A stretch of DNA of 10,538 nucleotides from Thermoplasmata archaeon (GTDB taxonomy: Archaea; Thermoplasmatota; Thermoplasmata; Lutacidiplasmatales; UBA184). Location: the NCBI GenBank assembly GCA_021848165.1, contig JAJZMW010000005.1, forward strand, positions 1 through 10,538, read 5' to 3'. Shown one piece after another: positions 1-5,857 of the stretch. The number at the start of each line of letters is the position of its first letter. Position 1 is the stretch's first letter. The position numbers and the translations under genes are program-made. A model generated the notes under the pieces. It was not told where the DNA came from. It did no database searches and saw only the letters and a program-made list of their open reading frames with translations.

Positions 1-189
1 GAGGTTCGTGACGACGGGCATCGTCGCCCCGGGGACGTTCTCGAAGAGGAGCGCCGGTCCGTCCCGCCGGACGACCCGCTGCGTGAGATCGGCGATCTCG
101 AGGTCGCGGGAGACCGGAGCGCGGATCCGCAGGAGGTCGTGGCGGGCCTCGAGCGCGTCGAGGAACTCTCCCAGGGAGCGGAACGCCAT
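1..189 (-). CDS. UbiD-family decarboxylase, N-terminal fragment (runs off the window)
   Basis: The minus strand reads 63 codons from an ATG at 189 to the window edge, giving a protein that begins MAFRSLGEFLDALEA. A helical start of the type 'FRxLxEFLxxLE', then 'LLRIRAPV', 'LEIADLTQRVV' and 'GPALLFENV', is the characteristic N-terminus of UbiD/MenD-type decarboxylases. Family members use prenylated FMN made by UbiX to decarboxylate aromatic or alpha,beta-unsaturated acids. In archaea they serve quinone synthesis or, for one subgroup, the anhydromevalonate-phosphate step of the modified mevalonate pathway. Only the first eighth or so of a usual protein of about 450-490 residues is visible, so catalytic residues and substrate class cannot be judged. 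The gene is divergent from the HTH_10 regulator at 270 and has a TATA-like element about 28 nt upstream, fitting a leaderless mRNA. Family assignment is fairly secure; exact function is unknown. Confidence 0.8.
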   Translation of the reverse strand, partial: MAFRSLGEFLDALEARHDLLRIRAPVSRDLEIADLTQRVVRRDGPALLFENVPGATMPVVTNL

Positions 190-210
190 CGGCGGCGCGA
201 GCCGCCCGGG

Positions 211-220
211 GGTCTTAAAG
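211..220 (-). promoter_or_regulatory. TATA-like element for the UbiD-family gene
   Basis: Read on the minus strand this is CTTTAAGACC, the only A/T-rich run upstream of the ATG at 189. Its centre is about 28 nt from that ATG, the distance expected between an archaeal TATA box and the transcription start, so the transcript would be leaderless or nearly so. Support is spacing and base composition only. Confidence 0.5.
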
Positions 221-238
221 GCGGAGCGCGACCGTCTA

Positions 239-254
239 GGTTCATATCGGAACC
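239..254 (+). promoter_or_regulatory. TATA-like element inside an inverted repeat, promoter of the HTH_10-dut unit
   Basis: The sequence GGTTCATATCGGAACC holds a TATA-like core (TTCATAT, 241-247) centred about 25 nt before the ATG at 270, the leaderless spacing. Its outer halves, GGTTC (239-243) and GAACC (250-254), form a perfect 5-bp inverted repeat around a 6-nt centre. A protein bound here would cover the TATA box and block TBP, so autorepression by the downstream HTH protein is an obvious idea. That is inference. A GGGAGG run at 261-266 could act as a ribosome site if a leader exists, but lies only 3 nt from the ATG. Confidence 0.45.
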
Positions 255-269
255 CGCTTCGGGAGGGGC

Positions 270-995
270 ATGCAGACCGTCACGCTCGAGTTCCCGAGCG
301 AACAGCTCGTGCGCCTCGGCCTCCTCCCCGAACGGTTCTTCGATCGCTACGAGGAGATCGAGCTCCTCGAGACCCTCCGCCTCGAGCGGGGCTGGCGGCT
401 CCAGCTGGTGCGCCTGCGCCGACGGGGCCCGCTGCGCACCGCATCGGAGCTCGCCCGGGAGTCCCGGCGGATCCGGGCCGCCTACGGATTGACGAGCTTC
501 GAGCTCCTCGAGCGGCGGCCGCGCACCCGCGATTACATCCTCCTCGTTCGGCAGCGGAATCCGGAGCGGTTGCAGGAACTGCTCGGGCTCGCCGGGGGCC
601 GCATCGCCCCCACCGCCCCGTTCCGGCTGACCGCGGCGAAGGCGATCGCGACGTTCCACGGCGAGGAGTCGGCGCTCCGTCGGGTCCTGCGGGGGTTGAC
701 GAACGAGGGGTTCCCGTACCGGATCGTGCGGGCCTCCCGTCGGCCGTTCGCGGAAGAGAGCGAACCGATCGCGCCGACCCGGCTCCAGTCCGACCTGCTC
801 CTGCGCGCGTGGGTCCTCGGCTACTACGCGGTGCCGCGCCGCATCACCCTCACGCGGCTCGCCCGACTGACCGGGCGCAGCGCCCCGGCGCTCGGGAAGA
901 TCCTGCGGCGCGCGGAGGGCCGCCTGGTCGCTCGCTACCTCGCCGAGGAGCTCCCGAGCGGGGAGGGATCGGCCCCCGCGCCGGGAAGGTCATGA
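270..995 (+). CDS. HTH_10 (bacterio-opsin activator-type) transcriptional regulator
   Basis: This 241-residue protein carries at its C-terminus (about 168-224) a recognisable HTH_10 domain: 'LQSDLLLRAWVLGYYAVPRRITLTRLARLTG' split over helices, followed by 'GKILRRAEGRLVARYL'. The 'ALGYY-VPRR-T-LA' and 'LRRAE-L' patterns are the hallmarks of this archaeal DNA-binding family, typified by haloarchaeal Bat. The N-terminal 160 residues form a mixed alpha/beta ligand- or partner-binding region that I do not recognise beyond the general Bat-like layout; no cysteine or metal motif is seen. The start at 270 is preceded by a TATA-like element at leaderless distance. The stop codon overlaps the start of dut as ATGA (992-995), so the two are probably co-transcribed and translationally coupled. 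The target genes are unknown; dut or the divergent ubiD-like gene are the nearest candidates. Confidence 0.8.
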   Translation: MQTVTLEFPSEQLVRLGLLPERFFDRYEEIELLETLRLERGWRLQLVRLRRRGPLRTASELARESRRIRAAYGLTSFELLERRPRTRDYILLVRQRNPERLQELLGLAGGRIAPTAPFRLTAAKAIATFHGEESALRRVLRGLTNEGFPYRIVRASRRPFAEESEPIAPTRLQSDLLLRAWVLGYYAVPRRITLTRLARLTGRSAPALGKILRRAEGRLVARYLAEELPSGEGSAPAPGRS

Positions 996-1459
996 GCCCG
1001 GCCGCGGTCCGCCCGCCGATGCCTCGCTCCCGTCCGCGGACCGTCGTCGTCGAACGCCTTGACGACCACGCCCGCCTCCCGTTCCGCGCCACCGACGGCT
1101 CGGCGGCGTTCGATCTCGCCAGCCGTCGCGCCGTGACGCTGGTGCGGGGCGTCGTGGAGAAGGTCCCGACCGGCCTCAAGATGCGGGCCCCCGCGGGAAC
1201 GTTCCTCGAGGTCCGACCGCGCAGCGGCCTCGCCGCGCGCGGGGTCCTCATGGTCAACGCGCCCGGTACGATCGATCGCGACTATTCCGGCGAGATCTTC
1301 GTTCCGCTCACGTATCTCTTCGACGGCTCCTACGCGATCAGGGCCGGGGACCGGATCGCCCAGGTGCGGGTCGTCGCCGAGGAACCGACGCGCTTCCGTA
1401 CCGGCCCGGTGAAGCCCCGTCCGTCCCGGTCCGGGGGATTCGGCTCGACGGGGCGCTGA
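992..1459 (+). CDS. dut: Deoxyuridine 5'-triphosphate nucleotidohydrolase (dUTPase)
   Basis: dUTPase hydrolyses dUTP to dUMP and pyrophosphate, keeping uracil out of DNA and feeding dTMP synthesis. All five motifs of the trimeric family are present in the 155-residue product, in order: GSAAFDLAS (36-44), PRSGLA (76-81), GTIDRDYSGEI (92-102, with catalytic Asp95 and the uracil-stacking Tyr98), AGDRIAQVRV (118-127) and the C-terminal glycine-rich arm RSGGFGSTG (146-154). Length is normal for a trimeric enzyme. I chose the ATG at 992 because it overlaps the stop of the preceding regulator as ATGA and follows a purine-rich GGGAAGG. An internal ATG at 1019 would give a protein nine residues shorter and cannot be excluded. 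The gene ends 4 bp from the end of the convergent helicase gene, so the two transcripts probably overlap at their 3' ends. Confidence 0.95.
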   Translation: MSPAAVRPPMPRSRPRTVVVERLDDHARLPFRATDGSAAFDLASRRAVTLVRGVVEKVPTGLKMRAPAGTFLEVRPRSGLAARGVLMVNAPGTIDRDYSGEIFVPLTYLFDGSYAIRAGDRIAQVRVVAEEPTRFRTGPVKPRPSRSGGFGSTGR

Positions 1460-1463
1460 CCCG

Positions 1464-3071
1464 TCATCCGTCGTACTCGTCGAGCATCGTCTGCACCGAC
1501 GAGCTCGGCGCCGGAGGTCGCAGCGTCCCGGCCCGGGCCTCCTCTTCGACCTCGTCGAGCATCGCGTGCATGCGCCGCTCGCGGGCGTGGGCGGCGCGGT
1601 GCATCCCCTCGTCGCGGGTCCCCTGCGCGACGAGCACCACGGCGCGACCGGCACGCGCCCGCCCGGTGCGGCCCCGACGCTGGATCGTCCGGATCACGTC
1701 GGGGATCGGCTCGTAGAAGACGACGAGGTCCGTCGACGGGATGTCGAGCCCCTCCTCGGCGACCGAGGTCGCGACCAGGCAGTTGACGGCCCCGGAGCGG
1801 AACGCGTCGAGGACGCCGACCTGCGCCTTCTGCGAGAGGCCGACGTCCGGGCCGTGGGTCGCCTGACCGACGAAGCGCGCCGCCCGGACCGGGCCGCCCG
1901 GGGGACGGCCGAACTCCGCCACGAGGCGATCGACGGTGTCGCGGTACTGGCTGAAGACGATCACCCGCGAGTTCGGGTGGGCGAGGAGCTCCTCGCGGAC
2001 GACGCGGATCGCCGTCGCCATCTTGGGGTGCTCGATCCCGCCGCTCGCGAGCCGGCGCCGGACCTCCTCGACCTCCGGATCGGTGAGGAACGCCCGCTGC
2101 GCGGGCGTCATCCGACCTCCCGGCGCCTCGGTCTGCCGCGCGAGGAAGGCGCGCAGCGCGTCGACCCCCTGGCTCTCGATCAACTCGAGCGCGTGAAGCC
2201 CTTTCATCGCGACCGATTGGGCGGTGACCGCAGCCCAGACCCCCGCGGGAGGGGCTTCCCCCCGGGCGCGGTAGGCTCCGAGCTCCCGGTGGAGCCGTTG
2301 TCCGACCTCGAGGAGGCTCCTCCGCGACGCGTCCCCGGGCGCGAGCAAGTTCGCTTGCGCGAGGCGCTGCGCGGGGCGGGCGACCGCCGCCCGCAGCAGG
2401 GTCGCGATGTGCTGGACCTCCGCCGGCACCGGGACCTCGACGGTCTCGACCCCGATCGAGTGGATGTACGGCGCGACGTCCGGCGAGAGTTCGGTGCGAT
2501 ACTCGAAGTGATCGATGTGGAGGTTGAACCAGACCTCCTCGATTCGCTCCTTCCGCGCCCCGGGGGAGGCGGTCATCGCGAGAACGCGCGCGCCGGGCCC
2601 TTCCGCGTTCCGTCGCCCGATCGCGACGTACGGATAGTCCCCGACGGCCCGATGCGCTTCGTCGAAGACGATCAGCGAGAATCCGTCGAGCGTGAACTCC
2701 TCCCGCACGAGGTCGTTCGCGATCACCTGCGGGGTCGCGACCACCACCTGCGGGGGCCGGAGCAGCTCGGCGCGCCGCTCGGGGGTGATCGCCCCCGTCA
2801 GGACGAGCGGCGTCGGACCGACGACCGTCTCGGCGATCGAGCGCGCGTGCTGCACGACGAGCGGGCGGGTCGGGGCGAGAACGAGGAGGGAGCGTTCCGG
2901 GTGACGACGGAGCATCTCCGCGAGCACCCGGAGAGCGATCGCCGTCTTCCCGAGGCCGGTCGGGAGGACCACGAGCGTGTTGCGGTCGACGGCCGTGCCG
3001 GCGATCGCCGCCTGATACTGGCGCTCCTCGAGCGCCCCGGGACGGATCCTCGGGTGCTCGACGGTCGGCAT
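1464..3071 (-). CDS. hef: Hef-like superfamily 2 helicase, helicase domain only
   Basis: Archaeal Hef (XPF/FANCM family) remodels stalled forks and branched DNA. The 535-residue product starts 'PTVEHPRIRPG' followed by 'ERQYQ', the usual Hef opening, then shows Walker A LPTGLGKT (36-43), APTRPL (66-71), DEAH (137-140), TAS (167-169), a helical insertion at about 200-340 matching Hef's thumb-like domain, ATSVAEEGLDIP (434-445) and motif VI QRRGRTGR (464-471). It stops about 65 residues after motif VI, with no ERCC4 nuclease (no GDxxERK-type motif) and no HhH repeats, so it lacks the C-terminal half of Pyrococcus Hef. The last residues (QTMLDEYD, 527-534) resemble a PCNA-binding box. The ATG at 3069-3071 is chosen because the conserved N-terminus begins there; the open frame upstream is antisense to the next gene. 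A TATA-like island about 36 nt upstream implies a leader of about 10 nt. Confidence 0.92.
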   Translation of the reverse strand: MPTVEHPRIRPGALEERQYQAAIAGTAVDRNTLVVLPTGLGKTAIALRVLAEMLRRHPERSLLVLAPTRPLVVQHARSIAETVVGPTPLVLTGAITPERRAELLRPPQVVVATPQVIANDLVREEFTLDGFSLIVFDEAHRAVGDYPYVAIGRRNAEGPGARVLAMTASPGARKERIEEVWFNLHIDHFEYRTELSPDVAPYIHSIGVETVEVPVPAEVQHIATLLRAAVARPAQRLAQANLLAPGDASRRSLLEVGQRLHRELGAYRARGEAPPAGVWAAVTAQSVAMKGLHALELIESQGVDALRAFLARQTEAPGGRMTPAQRAFLTDPEVEEVRRRLASGGIEHPKMATAIRVVREELLAHPNSRVIVFSQYRDTVDRLVAEFGRPPGGPVRAARFVGQATHGPDVGLSQKAQVGVLDAFRSGAVNCLVATSVAEEGLDIPSTDLVVFYEPIPDVIRTIQRRGRTGRARAGRAVVLVAQGTRDEGMHRAAHARERRMHAMLDEVEEEARAGTLRPPAPSSSVQTMLDEYDG

Positions 3072-3103
3072 CGCCTCGCGGCCCGCGCGTCCACCGGGCG
3101 GGG

Positions 3104-3111
3104 ATTTATTA
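3104..3111. promoter_or_regulatory. AT island acting as TATA box for the divergent helicase and glycosyltransferase genes
   Basis: The 60-bp gap between the two divergent starts contains one A/T-only run, ATTTATTA (TAATAAAT on the minus strand). Its centre lies about 25 nt before the plus-strand ATG at 3132, ideal for a leaderless transcript, and about 36 nt before the minus-strand ATG at 3071, which would give a short leader containing a GAGG just before the start. No second AT run is present, so both directions may depend on the same TBP site. Confidence 0.55.
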
Positions 3112-3131
3112 CGGGGGGCCTCCGGGGAGCC

Positions 3132-4292
3132 ATGGCCGCCGAGCTGCTCGTCGTCGTCCTGCTCCTGCTCGGCGTCGCCGTGCTCCTCTATCAGGGGCTC
3201 GCGATCCTCTTCGCCTACCAGATGCCCCGCCTCGATCCGGCCGATCCGGCGGTCCGCCCGACCGGGTCGTTCGCGATCGTGATCCCGGCGCGCGACGAGG
3301 CCGACGAGATCGCGGCGGCCCTCGACTCGCTGCGCGACCAGGACCTGCCCCTGACGGACGTGGTCGTGGTCGACGGCGGTTCGACCGACGGGACCCGGGA
3401 GGAGGTCGCCCGTCGGGCGCCCCCGGTACGGCTGATCGACGAACCCCCGCTTCCGCCCGGCTGGATCGGGAAGAGTTGGGCCTGCTGGACGGGGGCCCGG
3501 GCGACGCACGGCGAGTGGCTCGTCTTCCTCGACGCCGATGTCCGGCTCGATCCGGCCGCGGTGCGGACGGCGCTCGCCTGGGCGGAGCGCGAACGGGCCG
3601 ACCTCGCGAGCGTCGCGACGCGGATGGAGATGGGCAGCCGGTGGGAGCGGATCGTGATCCCGTTCTACGTGCAGATGGTCCTGACCCACTTCCGCGCCCC
3701 CCGGGTCAACCGGACCGGCTCGCGCGCGGCGATGGCGAACGGGCAGTTCCTGCTCGTCCGACGGAGCGCGTACGACGCGCTCGGGGGCCACGAGGCGATC
3801 CGAGAGCAGGTCGTCGAGGACGTCGCGCTCGCGGAGCGGTTCCGGGCCGCCGGCCGCCGTCTCCGCCTCACGTGGGGTCCCCGCCTCGCCGCGACCCGGA
3901 TGTATCGGGACCGGCGGTCGATGGCCGAGGGGCTTCTCAAGACGATGCACGGGACCTCCTACTCGCGCGCGCGGCAGGTCGGCCGCCTCGCCGGGCTCGT
4001 CGGACTGTTCTGGCTCCCGCTCGGCCTCCTGCCGCTCGGCGCGGCTCTCGGAAGCCTGCCGCTCGTCGCGATGGGGTCGGTCCTCTGGGTCGCCTTGTTC
4101 GGCAAGCACGTCGCCTTCGCCCGCGCGACCGGCGCGGGCGTTGCCGACGGCCTCCTCTATCCCGTGGCGGTCGGGTTCTACGCGGCGCTCCTGCTCCGCT
4201 CGATCGCCCGGGGCCGGCCCGGCGGGAGCGTCCGGTGGAAGGGCCGGGAGTACCGGCTGCGGCCGGACGGGGACGCCGCGGCGAAGAGATAA
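3132..4292 (+). CDS. Membrane-associated GT2 glycosyltransferase, CrtQ/HpnB-like
   Basis: This 386-residue protein has an N-terminal membrane helix (about 3-29), a GT-A fold domain, and a hydrophobic C-terminal part with about three membrane segments (about 285-305, 307-325 and 338-356). GT2 signatures are clear: FAIVIPARDEADEI (48-60), the nucleotide-binding VVDGGSTDGT (79-88), the DxD motif DAD (134-136) and the catalytic-base region VVEDVALAERF (227-237). The signature PPGWIGKSWACWTGA (108-122), the RMYRD...MAEGLLK stretch (256-270) and the C-terminal VRWKGREY (367-374) are shared by carotenoid-acid glycosyltransferases such as CrtQ and by hopanoid-associated HpnB. This suggests sugar transfer from a nucleotide sugar to a long-chain lipid or carotenoid at the cytoplasmic membrane face. 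The aldehyde dehydrogenase follows after 28 bp. Family is confident; the acceptor is inferred only. Confidence 0.87.
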   Translation: MAAELLVVVLLLLGVAVLLYQGLAILFAYQMPRLDPADPAVRPTGSFAIVIPARDEADEIAAALDSLRDQDLPLTDVVVVDGGSTDGTREEVARRAPPVRLIDEPPLPPGWIGKSWACWTGARATHGEWLVFLDADVRLDPAAVRTALAWAERERADLASVATRMEMGSRWERIVIPFYVQMVLTHFRAPRVNRTGSRAAMANGQFLLVRRSAYDALGGHEAIREQVVEDVALAERFRAAGRRLRLTWGPRLAATRMYRDRRSMAEGLLKTMHGTSYSRARQVGRLAGLVGLFWLPLGLLPLGAALGSLPLVAMGSVLWVALFGKHVAFARATGAGVADGLLYPVAVGFYAALLLRSIARGRPGGSVRWKGREYRLRPDGDAAAKR

Positions 4293-4294
4293 TG
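4287..4294 (+). promoter_or_regulatory. Possible TATA element for the aldehyde dehydrogenase gene
   Basis: AGATAATG overlaps the stop codon of the glycosyltransferase gene and is centred about 30 nt before the ALDH ATG at 4321. The spacing is slightly long but compatible with a leaderless internal promoter. Alternatively the pair is simply one operon with a 28-bp gap. Confidence 0.3.
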
Positions 4295-4320
4295 GCCCGA
4301 CGCGTCTCGAACGACGGACG

Positions 4321-5808
4321 ATGAGCGCGAGCGACCCGGCCCGATTCGACCTCTTCATCGCCGGGCGCGAGGTCCCGTCCTCCTCCGGCGAGCGGACGAC
4401 GCTCACCGACCCGGCGAACGGCGCGGCGATCGCCTCCGTGGCCGTGGGGGGGCGCGACGAGGCGCGCGCCGCGATGGAGGCGGCGGAAACGGCGTTCCGG
4501 GAGTCGCCGTGGGCCGCGGACGACGGAGCGCTCCGCGCGAAGCTCCTGCGCAAGCTCGCCGACCGGCTCGACGCATCGATCGAGGCGTTCGCCCGCCTCG
4601 AGACGCTCAACATGGGCAAGACGCTCCGCGAGGCGCGCGGCGACGTCGCCTACGTCGTCCGCACCCTCGAGTACGCGAGCGGGCTCGCCGACAAGATCGA
4701 GGGGACGACGATCCCCGTCGCCGGGCCCCGCTTCGACTACACGGTCCGCGAGCCGCTGGGGGTCACCGTCCACATCGCGCCGTGGAACTATCCGCTCCTC
4801 CTCGCGGTCCGCTCGGTCGCCCCGGCGCTCGCCGCCGGCAACTCGGTCGTCCTGAAGCCGGCCAGCCTCACCCCGCTGACGGCCCTCGCCTTCGCCCGCC
4901 TCGCCCAGGAGGTCGGGATCCCCCCCGGGATCCTGAACGTCGTCGTCGGCCCGGGGCGCGCCGTCGGCGAGGCGCTCGTGGAGGATCCGCGCTGCCGCTC
5001 GGTCTCGTTCACGGGCAGCGCCGAGGTCGGCGAGCGGATCGGCGCGATCGCCGGACGACGCCACATCCCCCACGTCCTCGAGCTCGGCGGGAAGAGCCCG
5101 GTGATCGTGCTCCCGGACGCCGACCTCGATCGCGCGGCGAAGGGGATCGGGTTCGGGATCTTCGGCAACGCCGGCCAGATGTGCTGGGCGGGCTCGCGGG
5201 CGATCGTCCACGAGAGCGTGCGCGACGAGCTCCTCGGCAAGCTCCGCGCGATCGCCGAGAAGACCCGTCTCGGGCCCGGCCTCGCGGACGGCACGGAGAT
5301 GGGGCCGCTCGTCTCCGCGGAACAGGCCGATCGGGTCCTCGGCTTCGTGGAGTCGGCGCGGTCGGACGGGGGCACCGTCGTCGCCGGGGGCGGGCGGCCG
5401 ACCGATCCGGCCCTCGCCCCGGGGCACTTCGTCCGCCCGACCGTTCTTGCGCAGGTCCCCTCGTCGTCGCGGGCGGTGCGGGAGGAGATCTTCGGCCCCG
5501 TCCTCTCCGTCTTCGGTTTCGAGGAGATCGACGACGCCGTCCGGATCGCGAACGACACCCGCTACGGCCTCTTCGCGGCGATCTGGACCCGCGAGCTCGG
5601 GACCGCCCACACGCTCGCGCGGCGGCTCGAGGCCGGGATGGTCAACGTCAACGAGTCCCCGAACACCTTCCCGCAGACCCCGTTCGGGGGCGTGAAGGAC
5701 AGCGGCGTCGGCGCGGAGCAGGGCCGGGAGAGCGTCCTCGCCTACACTCGCACCAAGAACGTGATGATCCACCTCGGCGCGGCGCGCAAGCGCGGCGGCG
5801 GACCGTAA
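4321..5808 (+). CDS. NAD(P)-dependent aldehyde dehydrogenase
   Basis: ALDH-superfamily enzymes oxidise an aldehyde to its acid with NAD(P)+. The 495-residue length is typical and every hallmark is present: IAPWNYP (152-158, oxyanion Asn156), cofactor Lys179 in VVLKP, SFTGSAEVG (229-237), general base Glu254 in LELGGKSP, the nucleophile Cys288 in GQMCWAGSR, and EEIFGPVL (388-395). It looks like a soluble cytoplasmic enzyme of the class 1/2 or betaine-aldehyde type, and substrate cannot be read from the sequence. The ATG at 4321 is chosen because MSASDPARFDLFIAGR matches the usual ALDH start; the open frame upstream lies inside the glycosyltransferase gene. Its place directly after a CrtQ-like glycosyltransferase raises the possibility that it makes the carotenoid or lipid acid that the transferase glycosylates. 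Glyceraldehyde oxidation, as in Thermoplasma sugar breakdown, is an alternative. Confidence 0.93.
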   Translation: MSASDPARFDLFIAGREVPSSSGERTTLTDPANGAAIASVAVGGRDEARAAMEAAETAFRESPWAADDGALRAKLLRKLADRLDASIEAFARLETLNMGKTLREARGDVAYVVRTLEYASGLADKIEGTTIPVAGPRFDYTVREPLGVTVHIAPWNYPLLLAVRSVAPALAAGNSVVLKPASLTPLTALAFARLAQEVGIPPGILNVVVGPGRAVGEALVEDPRCRSVSFTGSAEVGERIGAIAGRRHIPHVLELGGKSPVIVLPDADLDRAAKGIGFGIFGNAGQMCWAGSRAIVHESVRDELLGKLRAIAEKTRLGPGLADGTEMGPLVSAEQADRVLGFVESARSDGGTVVAGGGRPTDPALAPGHFVRPTVLAQVPSSSRAVREEIFGPVLSVFGFEEIDDAVRIANDTRYGLFAAIWTRELGTAHTLARRLEAGMVNVNESPNTFPQTPFGGVKDSGVGAEQGRESVLAYTRTKNVMIHLGAARKRGGGP

Positions 5809-5812
5809 GAAG

Positions 5813-5822
5813 TTCGTACGAA
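5813..5822. promoter_or_regulatory. Perfect 10-bp palindrome upstream of the zinc-ribbon membrane protein gene
   Basis: TTCGTACGAA is a perfect palindrome in the 49-bp gap between the ALDH stop and the GTG start at 5858. It ends about 35 nt before the GTG, just upstream of a weak TATA-like GCTAAGTC (5827-5834) placed about 27 nt before the start. That is where an archaeal activator or repressor would sit next to BRE/TATA. I found no second copy elsewhere in the window. Role inferred from position. Confidence 0.35.
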
Positions 5823-5857
5823 ATCCGCTAAGTCCCCCCCTCCGCTCGCTCCCCACC

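Noticed and set aside
261..266. GGGAGG considered as the Shine-Dalgarno site of the HTH_10 gene
   Set aside because: Only 3 nt from the ATG, and the TATA spacing predicts a leaderless message; GGGAGG is also common by composition here.
8..991. In-frame upstream extension of dUTPase
   Set aside because: It overlaps the HTH_10 gene in another frame and is Arg/Pro-rich noise; dUTPase homology starts only after about 1040.
4292..4324. Ten-codon mini-ORF (MARRVSNDGR) joining the glycosyltransferase stop (TAATG) to the ALDH start (ATGA)
   Set aside because: The double overlap is neat and could couple translation, but it is the chance tail of an open shadow frame and no ribosome site supports it; the TATA-like run at the same place is an equally good explanation.
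3072..4619. Upstream extension of the helicase frame on the minus strand, giving a protein of over 1000 residues
   Set aside because: The extension is antisense to the clear glycosyltransferase and ALDH genes, is low-complexity Arg/Glu/Pro/Asp-rich as expected of a GC-rich shadow frame, and the conserved Hef N-terminus begins at 3071.
3937..5856. A 639-codon minus-strand open frame opposite the ALDH gene
   Set aside because: Composition is typical of antisense to GC-rich coding sequence, with no recognisable domain, while the plus strand encodes a complete ALDH with all catalytic residues.
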